NCBI GenBank assembly: GCA_900316585.1
Contig: ONDM01000001.1
Span: 186,001 to 250,000, forward strand
Direction: 5' to 3'
DNA length: 64,000 bases
Origin: an uncultured Prevotellaceae bacterium
GTDB lineage: Bacteria; Bacteroidota; Bacteroidia; Bacteroidales; Bacteroidaceae
A model generated the notes under the pieces. The model searched no databases and had not been told where the DNA came from. It saw nothing but the letters and a program-made list of their open reading frames with translations. Both the position numbers and the translations under genes were made by a program. How positions within the stretch are numbered: position 1 is the stretch's first letter; each line of letters starts with the position of its first letter. This document shows, piece by piece, positions 26,451 to 35,478 of this stretch.

Positions 26451-27233
26451 ATGATAGTATATACTTTCGACAATACCCTAGACGGATTGCTTTCTGCTGT
26501 TTTTGATGCATTTAACAATCATGAAATGCCAAATGACTTGTTGACAGCAGGAAATGCCTTACCTTTATTTTGCGACCACATTCATGAAGTACATACAGAT
26601 GAAAACAAATCCCAAAGAGTATGGAAGGGGCTGGAAAACAGACTATCCCATCTAGGGCTATCCATTATTACCATATCATTCTTGTCGGAAGAAACTGTCT
26701 TGAATTATCCCTTGTTTACCTATATATGCAAGGCTTTTACCAATACAAACAAGATTTCTATAGAAAGGAACTTCTCTGACCCTGATGTGCTTTTCTGCAC
26801 GCAAACCTACAGAAGAGTATGTTATGAAGCCAAACGCATGAAACAATTTCTTCGTTTTCAAAAAGCAAAGGATGGTACCTATTTGGGGGTCATCCAACCA
26901 GATCATAATGTTCTCCCACTCATCATTGACCATTTCAAAGATCGTTTCAACGACCAGAGTTTTCTTATTTTTGACGCCAGGAGAAGATATGGGTTTTACT
27001 ATGATAAAGAAGATGTGAATAGAATCACATTCTGTGATGACCAAGCACTTCCTTTTGATTTTACAACAGGGAAAATGGACGCTGACATTTTATCAGACAA
27101 TGACAAAATGATTCAGGACTTATGGAAAACCTATTTCAAAGCCATTTGCATTAAAGAAAGACTTAATCCCAAAAAGCAAGCAGGAGACATGCCTCGAAGG
27201 TATTGGAGATATATGACTGAGAAACAAAACTGA
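26451..27233 (+). CDS. DUF4130 protein, partner of the radical SAM protein
   Basis: A 260-residue cytoplasmic protein of the family annotated as probable DNA metabolism protein (DUF4130). The opening MIVYTFDNTLDGLLSAVFDA and the C-terminal signature LWKTYFKAICIKERLNPKKQAGDMPRRYWRYMTE region (about 222-257) are characteristic. No catalytic motif is obvious to me. It is encoded 3 bases after the radical SAM gene, which strongly suggests that they work together, possibly on a modified or damaged base. That role is inference from family naming and gene pairing. Confidence 0.85.
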   Translation: MIVYTFDNTLDGLLSAVFDAFNNHEMPNDLLTAGNALPLFCDHIHEVHTDENKSQRVWKGLENRLSHLGLSIITISFLSEETVLNYPLFTYICKAFTNTNKISIERNFSDPDVLFCTQTYRRVCYEAKRMKQFLRFQKAKDGTYLGVIQPDHNVLPLIIDHFKDRFNDQSFLIFDARRRYGFYYDKEDVNRITFCDDQALPFDFTTGKMDADILSDNDKMIQDLWKTYFKAICIKERLNPKKQAGDMPRRYWRYMTEKQN

Positions 27234-27260
27234 AAATTTTCTATTCATCAGAATTTATAC

Positions 27261-27268
27261 TATCTTTG
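27261..27268 (+). promoter_or_regulatory. -7 element (TATCTTTG) of the ettA operon
   Basis: Exact -7 match, 25 bases before the ettA ATG at 27294. Confidence 0.6.
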
Positions 27269-27293
27269 CCCAAAATAATGAAAATCTTTAGAT

Positions 27294-28997
27294 ATGGCAA
27301 AAAACACAAATGGTGAAGACCATCAGATAATCTTCTCTATGGTCAATGTTAGTAAGACCATCCAACAGACTCAGAAAACTATCCTGAAAAACATCTACTT
27401 GTCCTTCTACTATGGTGCAAAAATAGCCATTGTGGGTGCCAATGGCGCAGGTAAATCAACATTGATGAAAATCATTGCTGGCATTGACACTAAATTCCAA
27501 GGTCAGGTTGTTTTCTCTCGTAATGAATATAGCGTTGGTTATTTGGAGCAAGATCCAAAATTAGATCCAAATAAGACTGTTAAAGAATGTGTTATGGAAG
27601 GTGTTCACCATGTTTATGACGCATTAGCAGAATATGATGAGATTAATAACAAATTCGGACTTCCTGAATATTACGAGAACCCAGACAAGATGGATGAACT
27701 ATTTCAACGTCAAGCTGAGCTCCAAGATATAATTGATTCCACCGATGCATTTAATATAGATAGTAAATTAGAAAGGGCAATGGCTGCTCTTAGTTGTCCC
27801 CCTGCAGATGAAAATGTAGCCCATCTTTCTGGTGGTGAATGTCGTAGGGTGGCATTATGTCGACTACTTTTGCAAGCACCAGATGTGCTTTTACTGGATG
27901 AGCCTACTAATCACCTTGATTTGGAAAGTATCAATTGGCTTGAACAACACTTAAGTCAATATCCAGGCACTGTAATTGCCGTGACTCATGATCGTTACTT
28001 TGTGGATGAAACTGCAGGATGGATTCTGGAGTTAGACAGAGGCGAAGGTATTCCATGGAAAGGTAATTACACTAGTTGGTTGGAACAAAAAACTCAACGA
28101 ATGGCTCAAGAGGAAAAGACTGCTAGTAAAAGACGGCGTGCTTTAGAGAATGAATTGGAATGGGTAAGAATGAGTCCATCTGGTCGTCACGCAAAAAGCA
28201 AGGCCCGTTTGAACTCATATGATAAGCTGTTAAATGAAGACCAGAGCGTAAAGGAACAGAAACTAGAAATTTACATTCCTAACGGTGAGCGTCTAGGCAA
28301 TAAGGTCATAAATGCAATTGATGTAAAGAAAGCGTTTGGCCAGCGTGTTCTGTTTGAACATCTAAATTTTAACCTTCCACCAAATGGTATTATTGGTGTT
28401 GTTGGTCCAAATGGAACAGGTAAGACTACCCTATTCCGCATGATTATGGGTATAGAGAAACCTACATCAGGTAATTTTGAAGTCGGTGAAACTGTAACTA
28501 TAGCTTATGTAGATCAACAGCATAAAGATTTAAATCCTGACAAGACCATTTATCAAGCAATTTCAAATGGACAAGAACTCATAAAAGTAGGAAAACGCGA
28601 AGTCAATGCTCGAGCTTACCTAAGTCGTTTTAATTTCAGTGGTGCAGATCAAGAAAAATTAGTTGGGGTTCTTTCAGGTGGTGAAAGAAACCGTTTGCAT
28701 TTAGCAATGACCCTCAAGGAGGGAGCAAATACGATTCTCCTTGATGAGCCTACAAATGATTTAGATATTAATACAATCCGTGCGCTGGAAGATGCATTGG
28801 AAGATTTTGCAGGATGTGCTGTAATTATCAGCCATGACCGTTGGTTCCTGGATCGTATTTGTACACACATTCTTAGTTTTGAAGATGAAGAGCCCGTTTA
28901 TTATGAAGGTTCATATTCTGATTATGAAGCATGGCGTATAAAGCGTAATGGTGGACAAGAAAAAACAGTACGTTATCGTAAATTAATGGCAGATTAA
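27294..28997 (+). CDS. ettA: Energy-dependent translational throttle protein EttA (ABC-F)
   Basis: A 567-residue soluble ABC-F ATPase that binds the ribosomal E site and gates translation according to ATP/ADP level. It has two nucleotide-binding domains. NBD1 has Walker A GANGAGKS, signature LSGGECRRVALCRLL and Walker B LLLDEPTNHLD. NBD2 has GPNGTGKT, LSGGERNRLHLAM and ILLDEPTNDLD. Both catalytic glutamates are present. The charged linker between them (about 250-320, with SGRHAKSKARL) is the EttA-type P-site interaction motif. The length is close to the E. coli protein. It is co-transcribed with the cation exchanger one base downstream. Confidence 0.95.
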   Translation: MAKNTNGEDHQIIFSMVNVSKTIQQTQKTILKNIYLSFYYGAKIAIVGANGAGKSTLMKIIAGIDTKFQGQVVFSRNEYSVGYLEQDPKLDPNKTVKECVMEGVHHVYDALAEYDEINNKFGLPEYYENPDKMDELFQRQAELQDIIDSTDAFNIDSKLERAMAALSCPPADENVAHLSGGECRRVALCRLLLQAPDVLLLDEPTNHLDLESINWLEQHLSQYPGTVIAVTHDRYFVDETAGWILELDRGEGIPWKGNYTSWLEQKTQRMAQEEKTASKRRRALENELEWVRMSPSGRHAKSKARLNSYDKLLNEDQSVKEQKLEIYIPNGERLGNKVINAIDVKKAFGQRVLFEHLNFNLPPNGIIGVVGPNGTGKTTLFRMIMGIEKPTSGNFEVGETVTIAYVDQQHKDLNPDKTIYQAISNGQELIKVGKREVNARAYLSRFNFSGADQEKLVGVLSGGERNRLHLAMTLKEGANTILLDEPTNDLDINTIRALEDALEDFAGCAVIISHDRWFLDRICTHILSFEDEEPVYYEGSYSDYEAWRIKRNGGQEKTVRYRKLMAD

Positions 28998-28998
28998 T

Positions 28999-29985
28999 AT
29001 GTTACTAGACATTTTATTACTTGTTTTAGGCATTGTGTTTATTCTTTTGGGTGCTGATTCGCTTACCAATGGTGCCAGTGACCTTGCTCGTCGGTGGGGA
29101 GTCTCAGAACTGATTATTGGCCTTACGGTTGTAGCAATGGGAACTTCTATGCCAGAATTGGTTGTTTCTGTTATTTCATCAATAGAAAACAAACCTGAAT
29201 TAGCAATAGGTAACGTAGTTGGTAGTAATCTATTTAACACTTTAATTATTTTAGGTGCTACTGCGTTAATTTGTCCTGTAACTGTCTCCAAGCAAGTCAT
29301 TGGTAAGGATATTCCATGGAGCATATTAGCAAGTACCATTTTACTATTCATGGCATGCGACAGTATCCTTGATGGTAATGCAAATAATAGCATAAGCCGT
29401 TCAGATGGATTAGTACTTTTGCTCATTTTCATCACTTTTATTTATTATACCATTCTTGTAGCAAAGAAGGATGACAAGCAAGACCGCATTGAAGCTAAGA
29501 AGGCTGATGATGCTGGAGAATTAGAGGTAAAACATACACCTTTATGGAAATCTTTACTTTTCATCGTATTGGGTTTGGCAGGCCTTATCATCGGTGGAAA
29601 CATCTTTGTAGATAGTGCTTCAAGCATAGCCTTCCGAATGGGTATGAGTGAAAGTTTAGTTGGTCTGACAATTGTAGCTATGGGTACCAGTGTTCCTGAG
29701 TTAGCTACTAGTATTGTAGCTGCATTTAAAAACAAAGCAGGTATGGCAGTAGGCAATGCCATTGGAAGTAACATCTTCAACATCCTGCTGATTCTTGGTG
29801 CAAGTGCTTCAATAACTCCACTTAAAATGGGCAACATCACTCCTATCGATTTACTAGTTCTATTAGGAGTCAGCCTACTTGTTTGGTTATTTGCCAGAAC
29901 CAGTCATATACTATCCAGACTTGAAGGTGGCATAATGATTATAATTTATCTATGCTATATAGTATATTTGATTTTCGCACAATAA
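28999..29985 (+). CDS. CaCA-family calcium/sodium antiporter (YrbG-like)
   Basis: A 328-residue inner-membrane exchanger. The two inverted halves each show the alpha-repeat: GLTVVAMGTSMPELVVSVISS with GNVVGSNLFNTLIILG, and GLTIVAMGTSVPELATSIVAA with GNAIGSNIFNILLILG. About ten to eleven membrane helices with a charged central loop (KKDDKQDRIEAKKADD). It should exchange Ca2+ or another cation for Na+ or H+. It begins one base after the ettA stop, so it is translationally linked, although no functional link to EttA is known. Confidence 0.92.
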   Translation: MLLDILLLVLGIVFILLGADSLTNGASDLARRWGVSELIIGLTVVAMGTSMPELVVSVISSIENKPELAIGNVVGSNLFNTLIILGATALICPVTVSKQVIGKDIPWSILASTILLFMACDSILDGNANNSISRSDGLVLLLIFITFIYYTILVAKKDDKQDRIEAKKADDAGELEVKHTPLWKSLLFIVLGLAGLIIGGNIFVDSASSIAFRMGMSESLVGLTIVAMGTSVPELATSIVAAFKNKAGMAVGNAIGSNIFNILLILGASASITPLKMGNITPIDLLVLLGVSLLVWLFARTSHILSRLEGGIMIIIYLCYIVYLIFAQ

Positions 29986-29997
29986 TATAGGCAAATC

Positions 29998-30798
29998 ATG
30001 GGTGAAGATGAAATTCTCTACAAATACAAAGAGCCAGATAAACTGAAGTACATTCTGGACATTCTTATCAACAATCGGATTTTTTGTCCGAAAAACCACG
30101 TGTTGAATGATGTTTTGGAGGGTGATTTCAAAATACCATATTCTAACCATGTATGGTCTGAAATACAAGAAAATTTCGACTATAAAGCTGATCTGTGGGA
30201 AAAAATAGAACAGATAGAAGGATTTGACCCTGATACATTGTATGCTCCAAATGGATGGGGCACTAATTTGCATCGTCTGACCGATGAAATAAAAAATAGA
30301 AGAATTTGCTCATTGGCTAAAAATTATAACATCGCACGTCTCTGGACATTTTATGCACAAGATTTAAAAGGTGTAGCTATTGGGGTTAAAGTTATAGATA
30401 AACATAGCACTAGATGTGACATTCAATATGATGGTATTCCTGTCGTTAATAATCTAGACAATCTAACCAACATGGATGAGAAGGTATATGAAGTATTTTC
30501 TCATAAGAATCCAGAATGGCACCAAGAGAATGAAGTGAAGTTCATCAAACATGTTCTTAATGAACCCAGATCAAAATGGAAAATCAATCACGAACTGGAA
30601 AAACAACTCATTGAGAATGAGATATACTTGAAAGTTGATGTCAAATCTGTTTATTATATTAAACGCAGAATTGACATCACTTTCAAGAACATCCTAGAAA
30701 AGATTATACATTATATAAACGTAGAACGGATTCAGCAAGATAAAGAACCTATTAAAATGATTGGTCTTTCTGTTGAGGAGATCGATTATGGCATGTAA
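29998..30798 (+). CDS. DUF2971 protein of unknown function
   Basis: A 266-residue cytoplasmic protein. It starts with YKYKEPDKLKYILDILINNRIFCP and contains NDVLEGDF, RRICSLAKNYNIARLWTFYAQDLKGVAIGVKV and HQENEVKFI, the sequence pattern of the DUF2971 family. No enzymatic function is established for that family to my knowledge. It follows the exchanger by 12 bases, so it is probably co-transcribed. Its last 13 bases overlap the 3' end of the convergent GH3 gene. Confidence 0.7.
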   Translation: MGEDEILYKYKEPDKLKYILDILINNRIFCPKNHVLNDVLEGDFKIPYSNHVWSEIQENFDYKADLWEKIEQIEGFDPDTLYAPNGWGTNLHRLTDEIKNRRICSLAKNYNIARLWTFYAQDLKGVAIGVKVIDKHSTRCDIQYDGIPVVNNLDNLTNMDEKVYEVFSHKNPEWHQENEVKFIKHVLNEPRSKWKINHELEKQLIENEIYLKVDVKSVYYIKRRIDITFKNILEKIIHYINVERIQQDKEPIKMIGLSVEEIDYGM

Positions 30799-33137
30799 CT
30801 ATTAACCTTTTCTATTATACTCTGACTTGGTTTCAGTACGTCATTTACCTTCCAAACTATCGTCTTATTCAACTTATAATCAGCTGTACAACGTACATCT
30901 TCCACATTAGAGGAAAACTTTACTTTATATGTTCCTTTTGTTGATTCCCATGCAGAAATATCTTCACGGAATGATGCCAAATAGTAAGAATCCACCTCAA
31001 ATGTCAAAGTTTGACTTTCTCCTGGCTGAAGTTCACGAGTCTTAGCAAAAGAACGAAGTTCCGATTCTGGTTTTACCAAACCTCCATCTGGGGCTGAAAC
31101 GTAAAGTTCAACAATTTCCTTACCAGCATATTTACCAGTGTTAGTAACAGTAATACTCGCAGTAAAGCCGTTCTTGCTTGCTTTAACTCGTGGATTTGAA
31201 TAACTGAATTCCGAATAACTCAACCCATAGCCAAAGGGATAAGAAACTTTCTTATTATAGGTGTTGAAATAACGATAACCAACCCAAATTCCCTCCTCGT
31301 AGACGGTATAATCTTGATTACGAGTCATCTCCCATGTTCTAGGAGCCCAAACTGTCATCCCTTCAGGACGCACGAAATGAGTTGGGAAATTTGCTGCAGA
31401 AGGGATATCATAATATGAGACAGGAAAAGTAGTAGTGAGTTTTCCTGATGGATAAGATGTACCCTTTAAAACATCTGCCACTGAATTGCCACCTTCTTGA
31501 CCAGGCATCCAAGCACAAAGAATTGCATCTGGAAGATCTTTCCATGATGCAGTCTCAACTACAGCACCTATATTTAAAATAACTATAACTTTTTTCCCAA
31601 CCTTATGATAGCAATCTGAAACATTACGAATGAGATTCTGTTCAACCTCTGTTAAATTGAAATCACCTTCAACTTCACGATCTGAATTTTCTCCAGAGAT
31701 ACGTCCTATTGTAACAATAGCCAAATCGGTACTTTCAACCTGATTTGCAATCATCTGATAAGGAACATCCATCTCAGGCAATTTTGACATTCCTAAAACA
31801 GAGTACCAACCTCTAGCTTGAGAAGCAGATTCTTTTGAACGCAAGTAATCCTTATATTTCCCATATATATTGCTAACGGTCTTATTAATATCGTAACCTG
31901 CATTTGTTAAACCTGTAACCAAATCGATGGTATATGCTTTATTCACATCACCTGAACCAGTACCACCTGCTATAAAATCATAAGAAGTCACACCGTAAAG
32001 TGCAATACTCTTAATATCCTTAAGCGGTAAAGTGTTTCCTTCATTTTTCAAAAGCACCATGCCTTCGGTTGCACTCTGACGAGTGATTTCTGCATGAGCT
32101 TTCAAATCAGGATTGTCACTATATTTATAGCCCTTGAATCGAGGAGTTTTCATTATATACTCCAATAATCTCCTAACACTCAAGTTCAAATCGTCTTCGC
32201 TTAACGTTCCATTCTTAACACTTTCTACAATTTCGTTGTATTGAGTTGAGAATCCTGGTTCCATCAAGTCATTTCCTGCATGAATTTCAGCTGCAGTATT
32301 AGTCTTTGGCTGCCAGTCTGTCATTACTAAGCCTTTGTAGCCCCATTCTTTTCTAAGAATAGTAGTAAGCAGATCATAACTTTCTTTTGCTGGTTGACCA
32401 TTAATGGAACTAACCGTAGTCATCATAGTCCATGGTTGGGACTCTTTTACAGCTATTTCAAAGTTACGCAAATAAAGCTCACGAAGTGGACGAACATTTA
32501 ATCGGGCATCATTATAATCACGCATTGTCTCCTGATTATTAACTGCAAAATGTTTTAAACTTGTACTAACACCTTTGCTTTGAACGCCACGAATATATGC
32601 AGCACCAATCTTTCCTGCAAGTAAAGGATCTTCACTTAGATATTCGAAATTCCTGCCATTAAGAGGATTACGATAAAGATTCACAGCTGGAGCCAACAAG
32701 CAATCAGCACCATATTCCAGGACTTCTTCACCTATGGCTTTACCTACTTTCTCAACCAAATCCGAATTCCATGTACTTGCTAGAGAAACGCCAACAGGAA
32801 AACCAGTGCAATAATAAGTTTTGTCCGTGCCCTCTCTAGTAGGATTAATACGGAGTCCTGCAGGTCCATCACTCAAGACTGTATTGGGAATTCCCAAACG
32901 AGGGACACCTACAGTCAGACCTGCTGCACCTGGGACTATTGTAGCATCGGAACCTGTGATGGCGAATCCTACATCAAAACTTCCCATTCCATTACCGACC
33001 AAAATACGGGCCTTTTCCTCCAGAGTCATTTCTCTGATTATTTTATCTATATTCTTTTCTGTAAGTTTGACACCTTGAGCATGGATACTATTAAATCCAT
33101 ACATGAAAAGCAAAAACAGTAATAAAACCTTTTTCAT
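30786..33137 (-). CDS. Glycoside hydrolase family 3 with FnIII-like domain (beta-glucosidase)
   Basis: A 783-residue secreted enzyme (signal peptide ending SIHA-Q). The GH3 barrel has LSDGPAGLRINP, the KHFAVNNQETMRDYND loop and the nucleophile Asp274 in GLVMTDWQ. The second domain includes VVIVILNIGAVVETASW-like strands, and a C-terminal FnIII-like domain (about 650-770) begins near NPRVKASKNG. This domain order is that of beta-glucosidases active on short gluco-oligosaccharides. It is the third gene of an operon with a GH16 endo-glucanase-like lipoprotein and a patatin-like lipase, so trimming of beta-glucan oligosaccharides is a fair inference. Its 3' end overlaps the DUF2971 gene on the other strand. 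Confidence 0.92.
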   Translation of the reverse strand: MKKVLLLFLLFMYGFNSIHAQGVKLTEKNIDKIIREMTLEEKARILVGNGMGSFDVGFAITGSDATIVPGAAGLTVGVPRLGIPNTVLSDGPAGLRINPTREGTDKTYYCTGFPVGVSLASTWNSDLVEKVGKAIGEEVLEYGADCLLAPAVNLYRNPLNGRNFEYLSEDPLLAGKIGAAYIRGVQSKGVSTSLKHFAVNNQETMRDYNDARLNVRPLRELYLRNFEIAVKESQPWTMMTTVSSINGQPAKESYDLLTTILRKEWGYKGLVMTDWQPKTNTAAEIHAGNDLMEPGFSTQYNEIVESVKNGTLSEDDLNLSVRRLLEYIMKTPRFKGYKYSDNPDLKAHAEITRQSATEGMVLLKNEGNTLPLKDIKSIALYGVTSYDFIAGGTGSGDVNKAYTIDLVTGLTNAGYDINKTVSNIYGKYKDYLRSKESASQARGWYSVLGMSKLPEMDVPYQMIANQVESTDLAIVTIGRISGENSDREVEGDFNLTEVEQNLIRNVSDCYHKVGKKVIVILNIGAVVETASWKDLPDAILCAWMPGQEGGNSVADVLKGTSYPSGKLTTTFPVSYYDIPSAANFPTHFVRPEGMTVWAPRTWEMTRNQDYTVYEEGIWVGYRYFNTYNKKVSYPFGYGLSYSEFSYSNPRVKASKNGFTASITVTNTGKYAGKEIVELYVSAPDGGLVKPESELRSFAKTRELQPGESQTLTFEVDSYYLASFREDISAWESTKGTYKVKFSSNVEDVRCTADYKLNKTIVWKVNDVLKPSQSIIEKVNSYMP

Positions 33138-33143
33138 AATATT

Positions 33144-34088
33144 CTATTTATCTTCCCAGTCTTTTAACGCCTTCTCCATAATTTGACGCCCATATTGAAT
33201 TATCTCAGCACCTTTATCAAAATCGAAAAGACTAAAGCGATTCATAGGAACTTCTACATAAATATCAGGAGGAGTGATTTTCAATGCCATCTGTGTGTTG
33301 TTCTGAACACTCATTTTGAGAACACGAAGTGCCATATTCATATAATTGGCAGAAAGTTCTGACTTTAAAAACGGTATCTTATTCCATAATGACTTGTCCA
33401 CAGAATTCTTAGGTTCACCATATTTTTTCAGATAAGCTTGAAATGGCTCATCATCTGGAGCACTGACATTCACTGCCACCAAAAGTTCTCCGTCATTTCT
33501 TTCAATCTTATCCAGAGGTAAAGTGTTATGCACGCTTCCATCTACAAAAATGTGTTCTCCCATCTTAAACGGTTTGAAAAGGCAAGGAATAGATATAGAT
33601 GCGCGAATGGCATCTTTTAAAGAACCTTCCCTGAAAACAAATTCTTTCCCGGAAACCACATCTGAAGCATTACAACAAAAATTTATAGGTAAATCTTCAA
33701 TGCGCGTATCCCCTATCAATTCATCCAAAAGAGCCATGAGATTCTCTCCACTGGCAATATGGTCCAATCCAAATGATATATTGAATATCTTCAGAATGCC
33801 TTTCTTTGTTAAACCGTCTATCGCATTTTTCGCTTCCTGAAGTTTGCCTGCTGCATATAATCCTCCTATCAATGCACCCATGGAATTACCAGAAATAGAT
33901 TTTATATGGTATCCATAGGCTTCAAGAGTTTCAATTGCTCCAATATGAGCATATCCCCTGGCACCACCGCCTCCTAAGACTAATACCACATCTTTTGATG
34001 GCTTTTTCTCCTGAGGGGGTTCCAGAGGTATTACGGCAGGTTCCGGTTTCCTGAAAATAGATTTAAGTATGTTGATAAACAATCCCAT
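33144..34088 (-). CDS. Patatin-like phospholipase
   Basis: A 314-residue cytoplasmic or membrane-associated acyl hydrolase. The patatin fold signatures are all present: oxyanion loop GGGGARGYAHIG, nucleophile elbow GNSMG with Ser69, and catalytic Asp183 in DGSVHN. It is similar to the RssA-like bacterial group. The frame is open to 34151, inside the upstream GH16 gene; ATG 34088 leaves a 4-base gap and keeps the conserved region intact, so it is preferred. Middle gene of the GH16-patatin-GH3 operon, 6 bases before the GH3. Why a lipase sits between two glucanases is not clear. Confidence 0.88.
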   Translation of the reverse strand: MGLFINILKSIFRKPEPAVIPLEPPQEKKPSKDVVLVLGGGGARGYAHIGAIETLEAYGYHIKSISGNSMGALIGGLYAAGKLQEAKNAIDGLTKKGILKIFNISFGLDHIASGENLMALLDELIGDTRIEDLPINFCCNASDVVSGKEFVFREGSLKDAIRASISIPCLFKPFKMGEHIFVDGSVHNTLPLDKIERNDGELLVAVNVSAPDDEPFQAYLKKYGEPKNSVDKSLWNKIPFLKSELSANYMNMALRVLKMSVQNNTQMALKITPPDIYVEVPMNRFSLFDFDKGAEIIQYGRQIMEKALKDWEDK

Positions 34089-34092
34089 ATAA

Positions 34093-34929
34093 TCATTTTT
34101 GCCAGACTCGGACATAATCAACTTCCATAGTAACAGGAAGAGCACTTTCATCTACACCTGCATATCCACCCCAGTCGCCACCCCAAGCAACGTTTAGGAT
34201 AACATAGAAAGGTGAATAAAAAGGCCAAGTAGATTTATTGTTCGTACCATCATTCATAAAGACCAGCAACGGCTTACCATCAACATAAGTCCGAATATAA
34301 TCTTTAGTCCACTCCAATCCATAAATATGGAAACTTCCTTCTGCTCCTGGAATCGGTAAAGTCGTTGTTTTATGAGTACCCTTAGTATGATTATAAGCGT
34401 CACAGTGTATGGTACTTACAACTATATCTTTATCAACTCCCACTTCTTCCATGATATCTATTTCACCATCATAAGGCCATTTTACATGATCACTGACTGG
34501 CATCATCCAAAAAGCGGGCCATGTACCTTTTCCTGACGGTAATTTTATACGTGATTCCACATAGGCATATTGCCATCCCTGATTTACTTTACCATATATT
34601 CTTCCACTATACACTTTATCATTTTCTTTCAGCGCAGTTATCTTGAGTGTACCATCAGAAACAGAAATAGTACGATTACCCTCAGGAGTAACTTGGTTCA
34701 CGTAATTCTGAAGTTCATGATTAACCCATCCGGAAGGTTTCACTTCTACTGTCCAATCTGAGAGATTCAGAGAAGAGCCTTCAAATTCTTCATTCCAAAC
34801 TAATTTGTATTCTTGCCCTGCAGGACAAGGGTATTCATCTACAGGGTCTGTTGACGAAGTTTGAACATCAGAACCAGAACAAGCTGTGAGAATACAAGCC
34901 AATACTAAGTAATAAAATTTCATAGTCAT
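34093..34929 (-). CDS. GH16 beta-glucanase (laminarinase-like) lipoprotein
   Basis: A 278-residue surface or periplasmic lipoprotein (lipobox LTAC, Cys17). The GH16 jelly roll covers residues ~40-278. The catalytic ExDxxE motif is intact: Glu156, Asp158 and Glu161 in WPYDGEIDIMEEVG. The flanking GTWPAFWMMP and VAWGGDWGG motifs fit the laminarinase/beta-1,3(4)-glucanase group. It should cut long beta-glucans into oligosaccharides for the GH3 encoded two genes downstream. ATG two codons later is an alternative start. No SusC/SusD pair is adjacent. Confidence 0.92.
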   Translation of the reverse strand: MTMKFYYLVLACILTACSGSDVQTSSTDPVDEYPCPAGQEYKLVWNEEFEGSSLNLSDWTVEVKPSGWVNHELQNYVNQVTPEGNRTISVSDGTLKITALKENDKVYSGRIYGKVNQGWQYAYVESRIKLPSGKGTWPAFWMMPVSDHVKWPYDGEIDIMEEVGVDKDIVVSTIHCDAYNHTKGTHKTTTLPIPGAEGSFHIYGLEWTKDYIRTYVDGKPLLVFMNDGTNNKSTWPFYSPFYVILNVAWGGDWGGYAGVDESALPVTMEVDYVRVWQK

Positions 34930-35002
34930 TGTAATAAATTTTCCGTAAATTTAATCATTCTAATTTAGCTTGCAAAATTTTTCTTGTAATTACTGCTTTT
35001 TA

Positions 35003-35042
35003 TCTCTCCTTCTGGAGAAAAATATTTCCCCTTAAGGAGAGA
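35003..35042. promoter_or_regulatory. Long imperfect dyad upstream of the GH16 operon
   Basis: TCTCTCCTT (35003-35011) and AAGGAGAGA (35034-35042) flank an inner imperfect pair GGAGAAA / TTTCCCC. It lies 74-113 bases before the GH16 start. It has no T-tract on either strand after the stem, so it is more likely an operator or leader structure than a terminator. Confidence 0.4.
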
Positions 35043-35128
35043 AAAAAATGCACCACTAATTAAAACAAAATAAAAACAGAATAAATCATTTTTTCTAGGA
35101 AAATAAATTACATCATATAAATATTTTT

Positions 35129-35136
35129 TACTTTTG
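35129..35136 (+). promoter_or_regulatory. -7 element (TACTTTTG) of the coiled-coil protein gene
   Basis: Exact -7 match, 44 bases upstream of ATG 35181; a leader of about 38 nt is implied. Confidence 0.5.
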
Positions 35137-35180
35137 TAAAAGGAATCGCATGAAAATCTTCATCACAGTAAGCACATCTA

Positions 35181-35474
35181 ATGAAATTCGGAAAAGTTAT
35201 GAACAAAATATTTAATCAGAAACTTTTGGAAGAAGCAAAAGCAATTGCTGAAGCTGAAGCCCAGGCTGCAGCCAATGCCCAAAAACAAGCAGAACAAAAA
35301 GCAGTAATAAGAAAGGGGAAAAAAGAGGTAGAAAAACTTTCTCCTACCCCAAAAAGAATAAAGAACACAAAAGCCAGGAAAAAACTGCTGAAAGAAGCAA
35401 AAGCCATAGCAGAATCGGAAATGGTTATGATGAAAAGAGCTCAAGCAGAAGCTGAATCCAAAAGCACCAAATGA
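35181..35474 (+). CDS. Small Ala/Lys/Glu-rich protein with an internal repeat
   Basis: A 97-residue highly charged protein that I do not recognise. Two related segments, KLLEEAKAIAEAEAQAAANA (about residues 14-33) and KLLKEAKAIAESEMVMMKRA (about 68-87), flank a basic, proline-containing middle (KKEVEKLSPTPKRIKNTKARK). Both repeats should form helices or a coiled coil. No signal peptide or membrane segment. It has its own -7 box and a strong downstream hairpin, which supports a real gene. The second ATG (35199) is an alternative start. A mirror ORF on the opposite strand is a by-product of the composition. Confidence 0.55.
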   Translation: MKFGKVMNKIFNQKLLEEAKAIAEAEAQAAANAQKQAEQKAVIRKGKKEVEKLSPTPKRIKNTKARKKLLKEAKAIAESEMVMMKRAQAEAESKSTK

Positions 35475-35478
35475 TAAA

